In this document: piece by piece, positions 15,442-26,310 of the stretch
How positions within the stretch are numbered: position 1 is the first letter of the stretch
How the letters are laid out: each line of letters begins with the position of its first letter
Source of the DNA: Burkholderiales bacterium
Lineage (GTDB): Bacteria > Pseudomonadota > Gammaproteobacteria > Burkholderiales > Burkholderiaceae_C
Reading direction: 5' to 3'
Assembly: GCA_947464185.1 (NCBI GenBank)
Contig: CANHVY010000032.1
Location: 1 to 47,811, forward strand
Length of the DNA stretch: 47,811 bases
Notes under the pieces: generated by a model
Databases searched by the model: none
Seen by the model: the letters and a program-made list of their open reading frames with translations, nothing else
What the model was told of the DNA's origin: nothing
Position numbers and translations under genes: made by a program

Positions 15442-16755
15442 GTGCCTTTCTCATCCCGCCGTTGGAAGGCTGCCGCCCTGGTGGCCGTGGTCACCCTGGT
15501 GCACCTGGGTCTGGCGGCGATGCTGGAAGACTTGGCGCGCCTGGGTTCCGGCGCGGCCGACACCTCGCCCGCACGCATCGACATCGCCTTCGTGCGCGAA
15601 CTGGCCCCCGCAGAGCCGCCGCCTGTGGCGCCAGTGCCTGCCCCAGCGCCCGCCCCGGCGGCGGCCAGCCCGCCTGCCGCCGCCGCTTCTGCGCCTGAGG
15701 CAGCCGCTGAAACGACAGCACCCGCACCTGTGGTGGCGGCCGGCTCTGCGCCCGAAAGGCCCGAAATGCCCGAAACGGCCGAAGCCACCGACGCCGCGCA
15801 GTCGCCCGCCACGCCTGGAGACAGCACCCTGGCATCGTTGCCGTCAACGCCCCCCGTCCCCACGGCCGACACGGCTGCGTCTGCGGTCGCGGTGCCGGGG
15901 CAGATGCCCGCAGGGCCTGCCTTGACCGCGCCGCAGCAGTCCACCGCGTCCGCTGCGGTTTCGCCACCTTCTACGCCACTTTCCGCGCCACCTTCTGCGC
16001 CCTCTTCAGCCCCCTCGTTCGAGTGGCCGCCCTCCACCCGCCTGTCCTACACCCTGGTGGGAGACTACCGCGGCCCGGTGCAGGGCAAGGCCCGGGTGGA
16101 ATGGCTGCGCAGCGGCAATCGCTACCAGGTGCATCTGGACGTGCGGGTGGGGGCGGATTTCGCGCCTTTGATGTCCCGCCGCATGTCCAGCGACGGGCTG
16201 CTCACCGAGGCCGGCTTGAAGCCCCTGCGCTATGACGAGGAGACCCGGGTGCTGCTGCGGGAGGTGCGCCGCCAGACCATCTTCTTCGAACCCGAGCGCA
16301 TCGTGCTGCCGCGCGGCGGCGCGCAGCCGACCGTGCCAGGGGTGCAGGACACGGCCAGCCAGTTCGTGCAGTTGTCCTGGATGTTCACGCTGCAGCCGCA
16401 GTTGCTGCGCGCCGGGCAGACGGTGGAGCTGCCCCTGGCGCTGACGCGCCGCGTGGACCGCTGGGTCTACGACGTGGTGGGAGAGGAGGTGCTGGACCTG
16501 CCGGTGGGCCCGGTCAAGGCCTGGCACCTGAAGCCGCGCCTGCAGAGCAAGACCAGCAGCGATCTGGCCGTGGAGACCTGGTTCGCGCCCAGCCTGCAGT
16601 ACCTGCCGGTGCGCATCCGCATCCGCCAGGACGAGGCGGGCTTCATCGACCTGAGGCTGGAGCGGCTGCCGCAGCAGGGTGAGGCTTCTGCGCCCAGCGC
16701 CGCGCCCCGGCCGGGCAGCGGTGCCGTGCCTGCCCCCGCAGGCCGCCCTTTATAG
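15442..16755 (+). CDS. DUF3108-domain protein with N-terminal anchor and Pro/Ala linker
   Basis: A protein of 437 aa from a GTG at 15442. A hydrophobic N-terminal segment (AAALVAVVTLVHLGLAAML) acts as signal or anchor, followed by about 150 residues rich in Ala, Pro and Ser that probably span the periplasm, then a globular DUF3108 domain beginning near LSYTLVGDYRGPVQGKARVE and ending around DLRLERLP. The layout resembles TonB-like or envelope-spanning proteins, but no TonB C-terminus is seen. The function is unknown. It follows the DUF3429 gene by 29 bp. The stop overlaps TATAGT, which could serve as a -10 for the next gene. Confidence 0.75.
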   Translation: MPFSSRRWKAAALVAVVTLVHLGLAAMLEDLARLGSGAADTSPARIDIAFVRELAPAEPPPVAPVPAPAPAPAAASPPAAAASAPEAAAETTAPAPVVAAGSAPERPEMPETAEATDAAQSPATPGDSTLASLPSTPPVPTADTAASAVAVPGQMPAGPALTAPQQSTASAAVSPPSTPLSAPPSAPSSAPSFEWPPSTRLSYTLVGDYRGPVQGKARVEWLRSGNRYQVHLDVRVGADFAPLMSRRMSSDGLLTEAGLKPLRYDEETRVLLREVRRQTIFFEPERIVLPRGGAQPTVPGVQDTASQFVQLSWMFTLQPQLLRAGQTVELPLALTRRVDRWVYDVVGEEVLDLPVGPVKAWHLKPRLQSKTSSDLAVETWFAPSLQYLPVRIRIRQDEAGFIDLRLERLPQQGEASAPSAAPRPGSGAVPAPAGRPL

Positions 16756-16827
16756 TGGCCGCATGACGCGATGGTGGGTCGCACGCTGGGCCCGGTCATC
16801 AACCTGATCCTGTTTCTGCCGCATCCC

Positions 16828-17616
16828 ATGAACTACGAGCACCTCCTGATCGACACCCGCGGCGACGGCGCGCACCGCACGGGCTTGATCACCCTGAACC
16901 GGCCCAAGCAGCTCAATGCGCTCAACAATGCGCTGATGGACGAACTGGGCGCGGCCCTGCTGGCCTTCGATGCCGACGATGGCATCGGCTGCATCGTCGT
17001 CACCGGCAGCGAGAAGGCCTTTGCCGCAGGCGCCGACATCTCGGCCATGGCCAAGCTGACCTACCGCGAGGTGGTGCTGAACGGCTTCATCACCCGCAAC
17101 TGGGAAACCCTGCTGCGCGTGCGCAAGCCGGTGATCGCAGCGGTGTCTGGCTTCGCACTGGGCGGCGGCTGCGAACTGGCCATGATGTGCGACTTCATCA
17201 TCGCGTCTGACACCGCGAAGTTCGGCCAGCCCGAGATCAAGATCGGCATCATCCCGGGGGCCGGTGGCACGCAGCGCCTGCCGCGTGCGGTGGGCAAGGC
17301 CAAGGCCATGGACCTGGTGCTGACCGGGCGGATGATGGACGCGGCCGAGGCCGAACGTGCCGGTCTGGTGTCCCGCGTGGTGCCCGCTGACAGGCTGCTG
17401 GACGAGGCGCTGGCGGCGGCCGAGGCTATCTGCCAGCTCAGCCTTCCCAGCGTGATGGCGGCCAAGGCCTGCGTCAACCAGGCCTTCGAAGGGCCGCTGA
17501 GCGCGGGCATGGCCCACGAGCGCCAGGTCTTCCACTCGCTGTTCGCCACCGAAGACCAGAAGGAAGGCATGGACGCCTTCCTCGCCAAGCGTAAGCCCGA
17601 GTTCAGGCACCGCTGA
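16828..17616 (+). CDS. Enoyl-CoA hydratase/isomerase family protein
   Basis: A crotonase-fold enzyme of 262 aa, the standard family length. [12 protein letters not shown] and [20 protein letters not shown] form the oxyanion hole and carry the first catalytic glutamate region, and [21 protein letters not shown] contributes the second. Both glutamate positions fit an active hydratase that adds water across 2-enoyl-CoA in beta-oxidation or aromatic degradation. The start at 16828 ([10 protein letters not shown]) gives the family N-terminus; an ATG at 16771 would add 19 hydrophobic residues. The gene stands alone, so its pathway is not fixed. Confidence 0.9.
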   Translation: MNYEHLLIDTRGDGAHRTGLITLNRPKQLNALNNALMDELGAALLAFDADDGIGCIVVTGSEKAFAAGADISAMAKLTYREVVLNGFITRNWETLLRVRKPVIAAVSGFALGGGCELAMMCDFIIASDTAKFGQPEIKIGIIPGAGGTQRLPRAVGKAKAMDLVLTGRMMDAAEAERAGLVSRVVPADRLLDEALAAAEAICQLSLPSVMAAKACVNQAFEGPLSAGMAHERQVFHSLFATEDQKEGMDAFLAKRKPEFRHR

Positions 17617-17670
17617 GACCAGCCGCACCCTGCAGGCTGCATGGGTTGCGCCACCCGTGTCCCGCCCGCG

Positions 17671-17704
17671 CCCGTCCAAGCCCGTCCAAGCCCGTCCAAG
17701 CCCG
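17671..17704 (+). repeat. 10-bp tandem repeat between convergent genes
   Basis: Three exact copies of CCCGTCCAAG (17671, 17681, 17691) and the start of a fourth lie between the convergent enoyl-CoA hydratase and PNPOx-like genes. No terminator-like hairpin with a T-run was seen there. Confidence 0.8.
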
Positions 17705-17720
17705 GCGCTGGTTGCCAGCC

Positions 17721-18266
17721 TCAGGGCTGCAGCCAGCGGCTGCCCGTGGCGTCGAACCGAGCCCGGCGGTGGCCGTCGGGGTCCAGCTCCAGCCAGTCCA
17801 GCGCCTCGACCTGTGCGTTGACCATGGCGAAGTGCGCCGCCGAGTTCGGTGCTCCGCCAGGGGTCTCGGCCAGCGGCTCGCCCGGTGCCCGCGGTGCCAG
17901 GTAGTCCTGTGCGGCGGGCGACTCCCGCAGCCGCGCCCAGCGTGACTGCTCCAGGCGCTGATCGCTCTCGCGGCGCAAGGTCACCCGCAGGCGGACCTGC
18001 CACGACAGCCGCGGGCACCAGGCCAGCAGCGTGCCTTGCGGATGGTGTTCCAGCTGGCGCAGCTTGGGCGAGCGCCCATCCGTGAAGAACACCAGGCGCT
18101 GATGGCTGGCATCGACTTCACGCACGATGATGGAGCGCGCATCGGCTCCAGCCGCGTCCACCGTGGCCAGGGCCATCACCCGCCAGCCGTGCTCGCGTTC
18201 GTGGGTGGCGCGGGCCAGCTCGCTCCAGCAGGCCTGCTGCAGCAGGCGCAGGGACTCGATGCGCAC
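17721..18266 (-). CDS. Pyridoxamine 5'-phosphate oxidase-like FMN-binding protein
   Basis: A split-barrel flavin-binding protein of 181 aa. WRVMALATVDAAGADARSIIVREV and LVFFTDGRSPKLRQLEHHP match the N-terminal FMN-binding strands of the PNPOx-like superfamily. It is shorter than true PdxH and lacks the usual PdxH C-terminus, so pyridoxal phosphate synthesis should not be assumed. The start is a GTG at 18266. It lies 40 bp downstream of lysS on the same strand and is probably read from the lysS transcript. Confidence 0.75.
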   Translation of the reverse strand: MRIESLRLLQQACWSELARATHEREHGWRVMALATVDAAGADARSIIVREVDASHQRLVFFTDGRSPKLRQLEHHPQGTLLAWCPRLSWQVRLRVTLRRESDQRLEQSRWARLRESPAAQDYLAPRAPGEPLAETPGGAPNSAAHFAMVNAQVEALDWLELDPDGHRRARFDATGSRWLQP

Positions 18267-18306
18267 AGTGCCTGGCGGACGCGGACGGGCCTTGGACGCG
18301 CCAGCG

Positions 18307-19824
18307 TCAACCCTCGCGCCGCAGGGCCGGGAACAGGATCACATCGCGGATGCTGGGGCTGTCGGTCAGCAGCATCACCAGCCGGTCGATGCCGATGCCG
18401 CAGCCGCCCGTGGGCGGCATGCCGTACTCCAGCGCACGGATGAAGTCGGCATCGAAGTACATGGCTTCTTCGTCGCCCGCGTCCTTGTTCGCCGCCTGCG
18501 CGGCGAAGCGCGCGGCCTGGTCCTCGGCGTCGTTGAGTTCGGAGAATCCGTTGGCGATCTCGCGCCCGGTCATGAAGAGCTCGTAGCGTTCGGTGATGCT
18601 GGGGTTCTGGTCGGAGGCGCGGGCCAGCGGCGAGACCTCGACGGGGTAGTCGACGATGAAGGTCGGATCCCAGAGCTGGTCTTCCACCGCGGCCTCGAAC
18701 AGGCCGAACTGCAGCTCGGCCAGGCTCCAGTGCGCCGGCGGCTCCTCGCCCAGGCTCTTCAGGCGCTGGTGCAGGAAGGCTGCATCCGATGCCTGCGCGG
18801 GCGTCAGGCCGGCGTGCTGGACCAGTGCGTCGGTCACCGTCAGGCGGGCAAAGGGCTTTTCCAGGTCCACCTGGCGTCCGGCGTAACTCAGCGTGGCCGA
18901 GCCTGTGGCCTGGCGCGCCGCGTGGCGCAGCACCTGCTCGGTGAAGTCCATCAGGTCGTGGTGGTTCCAGTAGGCCGCATAGAACTCCATCATCGTGAAC
19001 TCCGGGTTGTGCCGGACGCTGATGCCTTCGTTGCGGAAGTTGCGGTTGATCTCGAACACACGCTCGAAGCCGCCCACCACCAGACGCTTGAGGTAGAGCT
19101 CCGGCGCAATGCGCAGGAACATCTCCTGGTCCAGCGCGTTGTGGTGGGTGACGAAAGGCCTGGCGTTGGCGCCACCGGGAATGGGGTGGAGCATGGGCGT
19201 CTCCACTTCCAGGAAGCCATGCTCGACCATGAACTGGCGGATGGAGCTGACGGCCTTGCTGCGCGCCACGAAGCGGGCGCGGGCGTGCTCGTCGGTCATC
19301 AGGTCCACGTAGCGCTGGCGGACCTTCTGCTCCTGGTCGGTCATCCCGTGGAACTTGTCCGGCAGCGGGCGCAGGCTCTTGGTCAGCAGGCGCACGCGCG
19401 TGGCCTTCACGGACAACTCGCCTGTCTTGGTGCGGAACAGCGTGCCCTCGCAGGACAGGATGTCGCCCAGGTCCCAGTGCTTGAAGGCGGCCAGCGCCTC
19501 GGCGCCCACGGCGTCCTGGGTCACGTAGATCTGCAGCCGGCCCGTGGCGTCCTGCAGCGTGCCGAAGCAGGCCTTGCCCATCACGCGCTTGAGCATCATG
19601 CGCCCGGCGATGGCCACGGCCACGTCCTGCGGCTCCAGTTCCTCGTTCGGGGTCTGCCCGTGGCGGTGGTGCAGATCGCCAGCGTGATGGGTGGGCTTGA
19701 AGTCGTTGGGGAAGACGGCCGTGCCCGCGGCCTTGGCCTGCGCGCGCAGCGCGGCCAGTTTCTCGCGCCGCTCGGTGATCAGTTGGTTGTCATCGACATG
19801 GGCGGTGGGCGCGGGAGTGCTCAT
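18307..19824 (-). CDS. lysS: Lysyl-tRNA synthetase, class II
   Basis: A class II aminoacyl-tRNA synthetase of 505 aa, the normal LysS length. The N-terminal OB-fold anticodon-binding domain carries [19 protein letters not shown]. Motif 2 lies in [20 protein letters not shown] and motif 3 in [19 protein letters not shown]. It charges tRNA-Lys with lysine in the cytosol. The ATG at 19824 ([14 protein letters not shown]) is chosen; the frame stays open far upstream but only antisense to the dehydrogenase gene. It is divergent from the polysaccharide locus. Confidence 0.97.
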   Translation of the reverse strand: MSTPAPTAHVDDNQLITERREKLAALRAQAKAAGTAVFPNDFKPTHHAGDLHHRHGQTPNEELEPQDVAVAIAGRMMLKRVMGKACFGTLQDATGRLQIYVTQDAVGAEALAAFKHWDLGDILSCEGTLFRTKTGELSVKATRVRLLTKSLRPLPDKFHGMTDQEQKVRQRYVDLMTDEHARARFVARSKAVSSIRQFMVEHGFLEVETPMLHPIPGGANARPFVTHHNALDQEMFLRIAPELYLKRLVVGGFERVFEINRNFRNEGISVRHNPEFTMMEFYAAYWNHHDLMDFTEQVLRHAARQATGSATLSYAGRQVDLEKPFARLTVTDALVQHAGLTPAQASDAAFLHQRLKSLGEEPPAHWSLAELQFGLFEAAVEDQLWDPTFIVDYPVEVSPLARASDQNPSITERYELFMTGREIANGFSELNDAEDQAARFAAQAANKDAGDEEAMYFDADFIRALEYGMPPTGGCGIGIDRLVMLLTDSPSIRDVILFPALRREG

Positions 19825-19858
19825 GAGGGGGCGGTGCGTGGGTAGGCGGTCAGGGGCC

Positions 19859-19908
19859 CGGATTCTAGGCGGGGCCTCCAGACAGGGTGCCATGCTGCCT
19901 AGAATCCG
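19859..19908. promoter_or_regulatory. Mirrored divergent -10 region, lysS / tviB-like
   Basis: A 12-bp perfect inverted repeat, CGGATTCTAGGC at 19859-19870 and GCCTAGAATCCG at 19897-19908, has a 26-bp spacer. Each arm holds a TAGAAT -10-like hexamer pointing outward, toward lysS on the minus strand (19862-19867) and toward tviB on the plus strand (19900-19905). The -35 elements are weak. Confidence 0.45.
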
Positions 19909-19941
19909 CGGCTCCGCCCTCTTCGACCGAACTCCCCTCGC

Positions 19942-21246
<1,305 letters not shown>

Positions 21247-21359
21247 GCCGGTGGTGCCTGTGCGCAGCCCGCTGTCGACATGTGCAGATCTGCCGAACCT
21301 CCAGCAAGCGTTGCACCGCCTTGACCCGCAGGCCTTGACCCCTTCCGGCCCTTGAACCC

Positions 21360-22418
21360 ATGACCGCTGCCTTCCCCATCACCGACCGGCCCGTGCGCTT
21401 CGCGCTCGTGGGGTGCGGCCGCATTTCCGCCAACCACTTCTCGGCCCTTGGCGAACACGCCGGCCGGGCAGAACTGGTGGCCGTGTGCGACACCGATCCC
21501 GCGCGCCTGCAGGCAGCGGTGGAGCGCACCGGCGCCCGGGGCTTCGATTCATTGGACGCCTTGCTGGCCGGCAGCGATGCCGACATCGTGGCCCTCACCA
21601 CGCCCAGCGGCCTGCATCCGCAGCAGTCCATCGCCTGCGCGCGGGCCGGGCGCCATGTGCTGAGCGAGAAGCCCATGGCCACCCAATGGGACGAGGGCGT
21701 GGCCATGGTGCGCGCCTGTCGCGACGCAGGCGTGAAGCTGTTCGTCGTCAAGCAGAACCGGCTGAACGCCACGCTGCAGCTGCTCAAGCAGGCCATCGAC
21801 GCCAAGCGCTTCGGCCGCATCCACATGGTGACGGTCAACGTCTTCTGGACGCGCCCGCAGAGCTACTACGACGACGCCCCCTGGCGAGGCCGCTGGGACC
21901 TGGACGGGGGCGCCTTCATGAACCAGGCCAGCCATTACGTGGACATGGTGGACTGGCTGGTGGGCCCGGTGGACAGCGTCCACGCCTACACCGCCACGCA
22001 GTTGCGCGATATCGAGGCCGAGGACAGCGGCGTGATGAGCCTGCGCCTGCGCGCGGGCGGCCTGGCCTCCATCAACGTGAGCATGCTGACCTACCCCCGC
22101 AACCTCGAAGGCAGCATCACCGTGCTGGGCGAGCGCGGCACGGTGCGCATCGGCGGGGTGGCGGTCAACCGCATCGAGCACTGGGAGTTCGACGAACACC
22201 GGCCGGAGGACGACACGGCGAAGGACGCCAGCTACGCCCCCACCTCGGTCTACGGCTTCGGCCATCCGCTGTATTACGCCAACGTCATCGATACCCTGCG
22301 CGGCCAGGCCCAGGCTCAGGTGGACGGCTACGAAGGCCTGCGCTCGCTGGAAGTCATCATTGCCGCCTACCGCAGCGCCCGTGACGGCGTGCGCGTGGGC
22401 TTGCCGCTGGTGTTCTGA
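21360..22418 (+). CDS. wbpB: UDP-GlcNAcA 3-dehydrogenase (WlbA/WbpB, Gfo/Idh/MocA family)
   Basis: A Gfo/Idh/MocA oxidoreductase of 352 aa. [18 protein letters not shown] is the NAD-binding region, [12 protein letters not shown] contains the conserved EKP, and [19 protein letters not shown] carries the conserved active-site histidine. In the Wlb/Wbp pathway this enzyme oxidises C3 of UDP-GlcNAcA to the 3-keto sugar, which the aminotransferase then uses. It follows tviB by 113 bp. It is separated from its pathway partners wbpD and wbpE by the vapBC module. Confidence 0.85.
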   Translation: MTAAFPITDRPVRFALVGCGRISANHFSALGEHAGRAELVAVCDTDPARLQAAVERTGARGFDSLDALLAGSDADIVALTTPSGLHPQQSIACARAGRHVLSEKPMATQWDEGVAMVRACRDAGVKLFVVKQNRLNATLQLLKQAIDAKRFGRIHMVTVNVFWTRPQSYYDDAPWRGRWDLDGGAFMNQASHYVDMVDWLVGPVDSVHAYTATQLRDIEAEDSGVMSLRLRAGGLASINVSMLTYPRNLEGSITVLGERGTVRIGGVAVNRIEHWEFDEHRPEDDTAKDASYAPTSVYGFGHPLYYANVIDTLRGQAQAQVDGYEGLRSLEVIIAAYRSARDGVRVGLPLVF

Positions 22419-22459
22419 CCTCTCTTTCCAGGCTGTATCTGTCAGAATGAGGCCAAAAG

Positions 22460-22485
22460 TTCCGACTCACTGAATACATTCCGAC
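22460..22485 (+). promoter_or_regulatory. Candidate vapBC promoter with TTCCGAC direct repeats
   Basis: TTCCGAC occurs at 22460-22466 and again at 22479-22485, directly before the vapB start codon. TACATT at 22475-22480 could be a -10. The pair could be an operator or the remains of an insertion junction. Confidence 0.35.
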
Positions 22486-22752
22486 ATGCAGGTTACCGTA
22501 AGCGACAAAGGGCAGATCACCCTGCCTCATGGCTTACGCCAGCAACTGGGCATCTCGCCCGGCCAACGCCTGGAGATCGATCCCCAGGAGGATGGGTCGC
22601 TGCGCGTGCGCAAGCTCGCCGTCGGCTCTGCGGGGCTGGCCGGGCTGTTGGCGGTGCCAGGCGAACGCACACGCACGCTGCAGCAGATGGATGAAGGCGT
22701 GGCGCAGGCGGTGACCGAACGCGCCACCCCGTCGGTCAAGAGTTCCCCGTGA
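22486..22752 (+). CDS. vapB: AbrB/MazE/SpoVT-type antitoxin (VapB-like)
   Basis: An antitoxin of 88 aa. The N-terminal half is a swapped-hairpin AbrB DNA-binding domain (VTVSDKGQITLPHGLRQQLG, then SPGQRLEIDPQEDGSLRVRKL), and the C-terminal tail should wrap the PIN toxin and block its active site. VapB proteins usually repress their own operon with VapC as co-repressor. The start ATG at 22486 is unambiguous, and the 3' end overlaps vapC by four bases (GTGA). The pair is embedded in the sugar operon between wbpB and wbpD. Confidence 0.85.
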   Translation: MQVTVSDKGQITLPHGLRQQLGISPGQRLEIDPQEDGSLRVRKLAVGSAGLAGLLAVPGERTRTLQQMDEGVAQAVTERATPSVKSSP

Positions 22753-23144
22753 TCGCTGTCGACACCAACGTCCTGGTGCGGCTGCTGGTGGCCGATGACG
22801 CGGCCCAACTGGACAAGGCGAGACGCTTGTTCGACCGTCAAGCGGCCGAGCCGGGGTCGATCTGGATCTCCCAGTCCGTGCTGGTGGAGCTGGTGTGGGT
22901 GCTGACGCACACCTACGCCCGGCCCCGGGAGCAGGTGCTGTCGGCCCTGCGCGCCCTGTCCTCGAATGCCACGGTCCGTCTGGATGGCGGCGAGGAAGTG
23001 GCCGCTGCCGTTGGCCTGTACGCCGCAGGCAAGGCCGACTTCGCCGACTGCCTGCTGGCGGCTCGCGCACAGGCGGGTGGGCTGGACACGCTGTTCACCT
23101 TCGACCGCAAGATGCGGGGCCTGCCCAAGGTGCAGGTGCTGTGA
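22749..23144 (+). CDS. vapC: PIN-domain RNase toxin (VapC-like)
   Basis: A PIN endoribonuclease of 131 aa. The acidic active-site residues are all in place: D5 (MIAVDTNVL), E47 ([10 protein letters not shown]), D97 and D100 ([10 protein letters not shown]) and D119 (FTFDRK), so it should be active. VapC toxins cleave tRNA or rRNA when free of antitoxin. The start is a GTG at 22749 within the antitoxin stop, typical of translational coupling. Its TGA at 23142-23144 shares one base with the ATG of wbpD, so translation may also couple into the sugar gene. Confidence 0.87.
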   Translation: MIAVDTNVLVRLLVADDAAQLDKARRLFDRQAAEPGSIWISQSVLVELVWVLTHTYARPREQVLSALRALSSNATVRLDGGEEVAAAVGLYAAGKADFADCLLAARAQAGGLDTLFTFDRKMRGLPKVQVL

Positions 23145-23788
23145 TGAACGCGGACGCTCCCGCTTCGACGCAGGCCGTTCCCGCCGACCGGGCCTTCTGG
23201 GCCCACCCCAGCGCCATCGTCGACGAGGGTGCGCAGATCGGGGCCGGCACGCGGGTGTGGCACTTTGCCCATGTGTGCGCTGGCGCGCGCATTGGCGAGG
23301 GCTGCTCGCTGGGGCAGGGCGTGTTTGTCGGCAACGACGTGGTCATCGGCCGCAATGTCAAGATTCAGAACCACGTCTCGGTTTACGACGCGGTGACGCT
23401 GGAGGACGATGTGTTCTGCGGGCCGAGCATGGTGTTCACCAACGTGCACAACCCGCGCGCGGCCGTGGTGCGCAAGCACGAATACCGGCCCACGCTGGTG
23501 AAGCGCGGCGCCACGCTAGGGGCCAACTGCACCGTGGTCTGCGGCACCACGGTAGGGGCGTTCGCCCTTGTGGGTGCGGGCGCGGTGGTGTCGAGGGATG
23601 TGCCGGCCTACGCCCTGGTGGTGGGCGTGCCCGCGCGCCGCGTGGGCTGGATGAGCGCGTACGGCGAGCGTCTGGCGCTGCCCGTCACTGCACCCGCGGG
23701 CCAGGGGCTGGAGGCTGCATGCCCGGTGTCGGGTGCACGCTATCGGCTGGTGGGGGATGTGCTCGCAGCCTTGGACGCTGCCATCTGA
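23144..23788 (+). CDS. wbpD: Left-handed beta-helix N-acetyltransferase (WbpD/WlbB type)
   Basis: A hexapeptide-repeat acetyltransferase of 214 aa. Repeats run from [16 protein letters not shown] through [19 protein letters not shown], with the segment FTNVHNPRA placing the catalytic histidine region. In the Wlb/Wbp pathway it acetylates the 3-amino group of UDP-GlcNAc3NA to give UDP-2,3-diacetamido-2,3-dideoxyglucuronate. It is somewhat longer than WbpD, with a C-terminal tail of about 35 residues. The ATG overlaps the vapC stop (TGATG); GTG at 23141 is an in-frame alternative. wbpE follows after 51 bp. Confidence 0.85.
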   Translation: MNADAPASTQAVPADRAFWAHPSAIVDEGAQIGAGTRVWHFAHVCAGARIGEGCSLGQGVFVGNDVVIGRNVKIQNHVSVYDAVTLEDDVFCGPSMVFTNVHNPRAAVVRKHEYRPTLVKRGATLGANCTVVCGTTVGAFALVGAGAVVSRDVPAYALVVGVPARRVGWMSAYGERLALPVTAPAGQGLEAACPVSGARYRLVGDVLAALDAAI

Positions 23789-23839
23789 GCGCGAGCCCAC
23801 CCTGCCCCCTGCCGCTGGCGCCAAAACTTGAAGACCCTC

Positions 23840-24955
23840 ATGCAATTCACCGACCTGAAGACCCAGTACGCCGTGCTAAAAGGCGACATCGATGCCCGCA
23901 TCCAGCACGTGCTCGACCACGGCCAGTACATCATGGGCCCGGAGGTGGCGGAACTGGAGGCGGCGCTGGCGGCGTTCACCGGGGCCCGGCACTGCGTCGC
24001 CGTGGCCAGCGGCACCGAGGCGCTGCTGATCGCCTTGATGGCGCTGGACTTCAAGCCAGGCGATGAGGTGATCACCAGCCCCTTCACCTTCGCCGCCACG
24101 GGCGAGGTGATCGTCCTGCTGGGCGGCAAGCCCGTGTTCGTGGACGTGGAGCCCGGCACCTGCAACCTCGACGCGTCGCTCGTGGAGGCACGCATCACTT
24201 CGCGCACCCGGGCGATCATGCCTGTCAGCCTGTACGGCCAGGTGGCTGACATGGCGGAGCTCAACGCTATCGCCGCGCGCCACGGGCTGGCGGTGATCGA
24301 GGACGCGGCGCAGAGCTTCGGCGCCAGCTACCGGGGCCGGCGCAGCGGGGCCTTGTCGACCATCGGCTGCACCAGCTTCTTCCCGAGCAAGCCGCTGGGC
24401 TGCTACGGTGACGGCGGTGCCCTGTTCACCGACGACGACGCCCTGGCCCAGGCCGCGCGCGAGATCCGCGTTCACGGCCAGAGCGCGCGCTACACCCACA
24501 CGCGCATCGGCGTGGGTGGGCGCATGGACACGCTGCAGTGCGCCATCGTGCTGGGCAAGCTGGGCCGCTTCGAGTGGGAACTGCAGCGCCGCGCCACCCT
24601 GGGCGCGCGCTACACCGCGGCGTTGCAAGACTTGCCCGGCTTGCGCACGCTCACCGTCAAGCCCGACCGTGACTGCGTCTGGGGCCAGTACACGGTCTTT
24701 GTCGACGATCGCTCGCGCGTCCAGGCGGCGTTGAAGGAGGCGGGTATCCCGACCGCCGTGCATTACCCCAAACCCCTGCACCACCAGGTGGCCTACGCCG
24801 CCCATTGCTGCCCGGACTGTTGCCCGGTGAGCGTGGACGTGGCCGGCCGCGTGCTGAGCCTGCCCATGAGCGCCGACCTCACCGAGGCCGACCAGGACCG
24901 GGTCGTGGCGGCGTTGCGTGCCGCGTTGACGGCGTCCGTCGGAGCGGCAGCTTGA
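23840..24955 (+). CDS. wbpE: PLP sugar aminotransferase (WbpE/WlbC type, DegT/DnrJ/EryC1 family)
   Basis: A DegT-family aminotransferase of 371 aa. SGTEALLIALMAL contacts the cofactor phosphate, AVIEDAAQSFGA supplies the pyridine-contacting aspartate, and K184 in FFPSKPLGCYGDGGA is the Schiff-base lysine. It should transaminate the 3-keto sugar made by the WlbA-like enzyme, using glutamate, to yield UDP-GlcNAc3NA. The ATG at 23840 (MQFTDLKTQY) is the family start; a TTG at 23828 would add four residues. A cysteine-rich stretch (HCCPDCCP) near the C-terminus is also seen in WbpE-like proteins. Confidence 0.87.
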   Translation: MQFTDLKTQYAVLKGDIDARIQHVLDHGQYIMGPEVAELEAALAAFTGARHCVAVASGTEALLIALMALDFKPGDEVITSPFTFAATGEVIVLLGGKPVFVDVEPGTCNLDASLVEARITSRTRAIMPVSLYGQVADMAELNAIAARHGLAVIEDAAQSFGASYRGRRSGALSTIGCTSFFPSKPLGCYGDGGALFTDDDALAQAAREIRVHGQSARYTHTRIGVGGRMDTLQCAIVLGKLGRFEWELQRRATLGARYTAALQDLPGLRTLTVKPDRDCVWGQYTVFVDDRSRVQAALKEAGIPTAVHYPKPLHHQVAYAAHCCPDCCPVSVDVAGRVLSLPMSADLTEADQDRVVAALRAALTASVGAAA

Positions 24956-25062
24956 GCCGGGGTGTCGAGGCTCTGGCGTCGTGGGCTCGGGTGGCCGGGG
25001 TGGCTGGGCCGGGCTGAGTTCACGCCCGCTGCCTCGCTCAAGCCCGCTCAAGGCGACGCGTC

Positions 25063-26310
25063 ATGTCGCGCCCCTCCTTCCTCTCCAGCGTCTTCACCGT
25101 GGCCGGTGGCACGGCGGTGGCCCAGGCCATCGCCCTGGGCGCGCTGCCCTTCATCACGCGGCTGTACCCGCCGGAGTTGTATGGCGGCTTTGTCATCTTC
25201 CTGGCCTGGGGCGGCTTCCTGCTGCCCGTGGTGTGCGCGCGCTTCGAGGTGGCCATCGCGCTGCCGTCCAGCCTGCGCGCGGCCTCGGCCGTGGCCTGGG
25301 GCAGCCTGGGCATCGCCCTGGGTGTGTCGGCGCTGTGCGCGCTGGCCGTGGCGGTGGCCTGGGCGATGTACCCGCCGGCCCGGGTGGCCGCCCTGGCCCT
25401 GCTGCCGCTGTACGTGCTGCTGGGCGGGGTGGTACAGGTGCTGGGCAACTGGGCCGCGCGGGTGCACGCCTACCGGCGCCTGTCGCTCTCGCGCATCGTG
25501 CAGGCCGCAGCCACGGCGCTGATGTCGCTGGCCTGGGTGCCGCTGTGGGGTGCGCAGGCCCTGGGTCTGGTGGTGGCCACGCTGGTGGGGCAGTTCATCG
25601 CGTTGGGCGTGCTGGCGCAGGGCCTGTCGCAGACCGGCTTTCGCCGCCGCGCCGCGCCGCGCCAGGTGTGGCGGCTGATGCGCCACTTCCGACGCCTGAC
25701 GCTGTTCAACGTGCCCCACGTGCTGTCAGACGCTGCGCAAGGCTCGGGCCTGCCGCTGCTGATCGCGCACTTCTTCGGCGCCCCGGCCGCCGCCTACTAC
25801 GCCTTCTCCACCCGGCTGCTGAAAGCCCCGCTGGGGTTGGTCAGTGGCGCCGTGTCCCAGGTGTACTACCCGCGCGCCGCCAGCCACCGCCATGATGACG
25901 AGCGGCTGCGCCGAGATGCGCTGCGCATCCTGGCGGTGTCCACCACTGCAGTGCTGCTGGCCTGGCCGCTGCTGCTGCTGGTGCCGGATGCCGCCTACGC
26001 CTGGGCTTTTGGCGCGGCCTGGGGCGAAGTCGGCACCTATCTGCGGGCGTTGTCGCCCTGGATCCTCTCCGCCTTCGTGGCCGCACCGCTGAGCGTGCTG
26101 TACCTGGTGAAGGAGCGCTTCGGCCTGGACTTCTCCCTCGGGCTGGCGGGCACGCTGCTGGCCTTCGCCCTGCTGGTGGGGGCATGGTGGGCGTCGGGCG
26201 AGGTGATCCTGACCTTGTGGGTGCTGGCGCTGGGCATGACGGCCTACAACGCGCTGTCCACCTGGTTCGAGTTTCGCTATGTGCTGGGGCGGCGGAGGGT
26301 GCATGGCTGA
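25063..26310 (+). CDS. wzx: Wzx-like polysaccharide flippase
   Basis: A multi-pass membrane protein of 415 aa of the MOP/polysaccharide exporter superfamily, with about 12 hydrophobic helices. FLSSVFTVAGGTAVAQAIAL, FITRLYPPELYGGF and LSRIVQAAATAL resemble the N-terminal half of Wzx/RfbX proteins. It is expected to flip undecaprenyl-linked oligosaccharide across the inner membrane. The next gene overlaps its 3' end by 8 bp, which supports one operon. No Wzy partner is visible in the window. Confidence 0.82.
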   Translation: MSRPSFLSSVFTVAGGTAVAQAIALGALPFITRLYPPELYGGFVIFLAWGGFLLPVVCARFEVAIALPSSLRAASAVAWGSLGIALGVSALCALAVAVAWAMYPPARVAALALLPLYVLLGGVVQVLGNWAARVHAYRRLSLSRIVQAAATALMSLAWVPLWGAQALGLVVATLVGQFIALGVLAQGLSQTGFRRRAAPRQVWRLMRHFRRLTLFNVPHVLSDAAQGSGLPLLIAHFFGAPAAAYYAFSTRLLKAPLGLVSGAVSQVYYPRAASHRHDDERLRRDALRILAVSTTAVLLAWPLLLLVPDAAYAWAFGAAWGEVGTYLRALSPWILSAFVAAPLSVLYLVKERFGLDFSLGLAGTLLAFALLVGAWWASGEVILTLWVLALGMTAYNALSTWFEFRYVLGRRRVHG

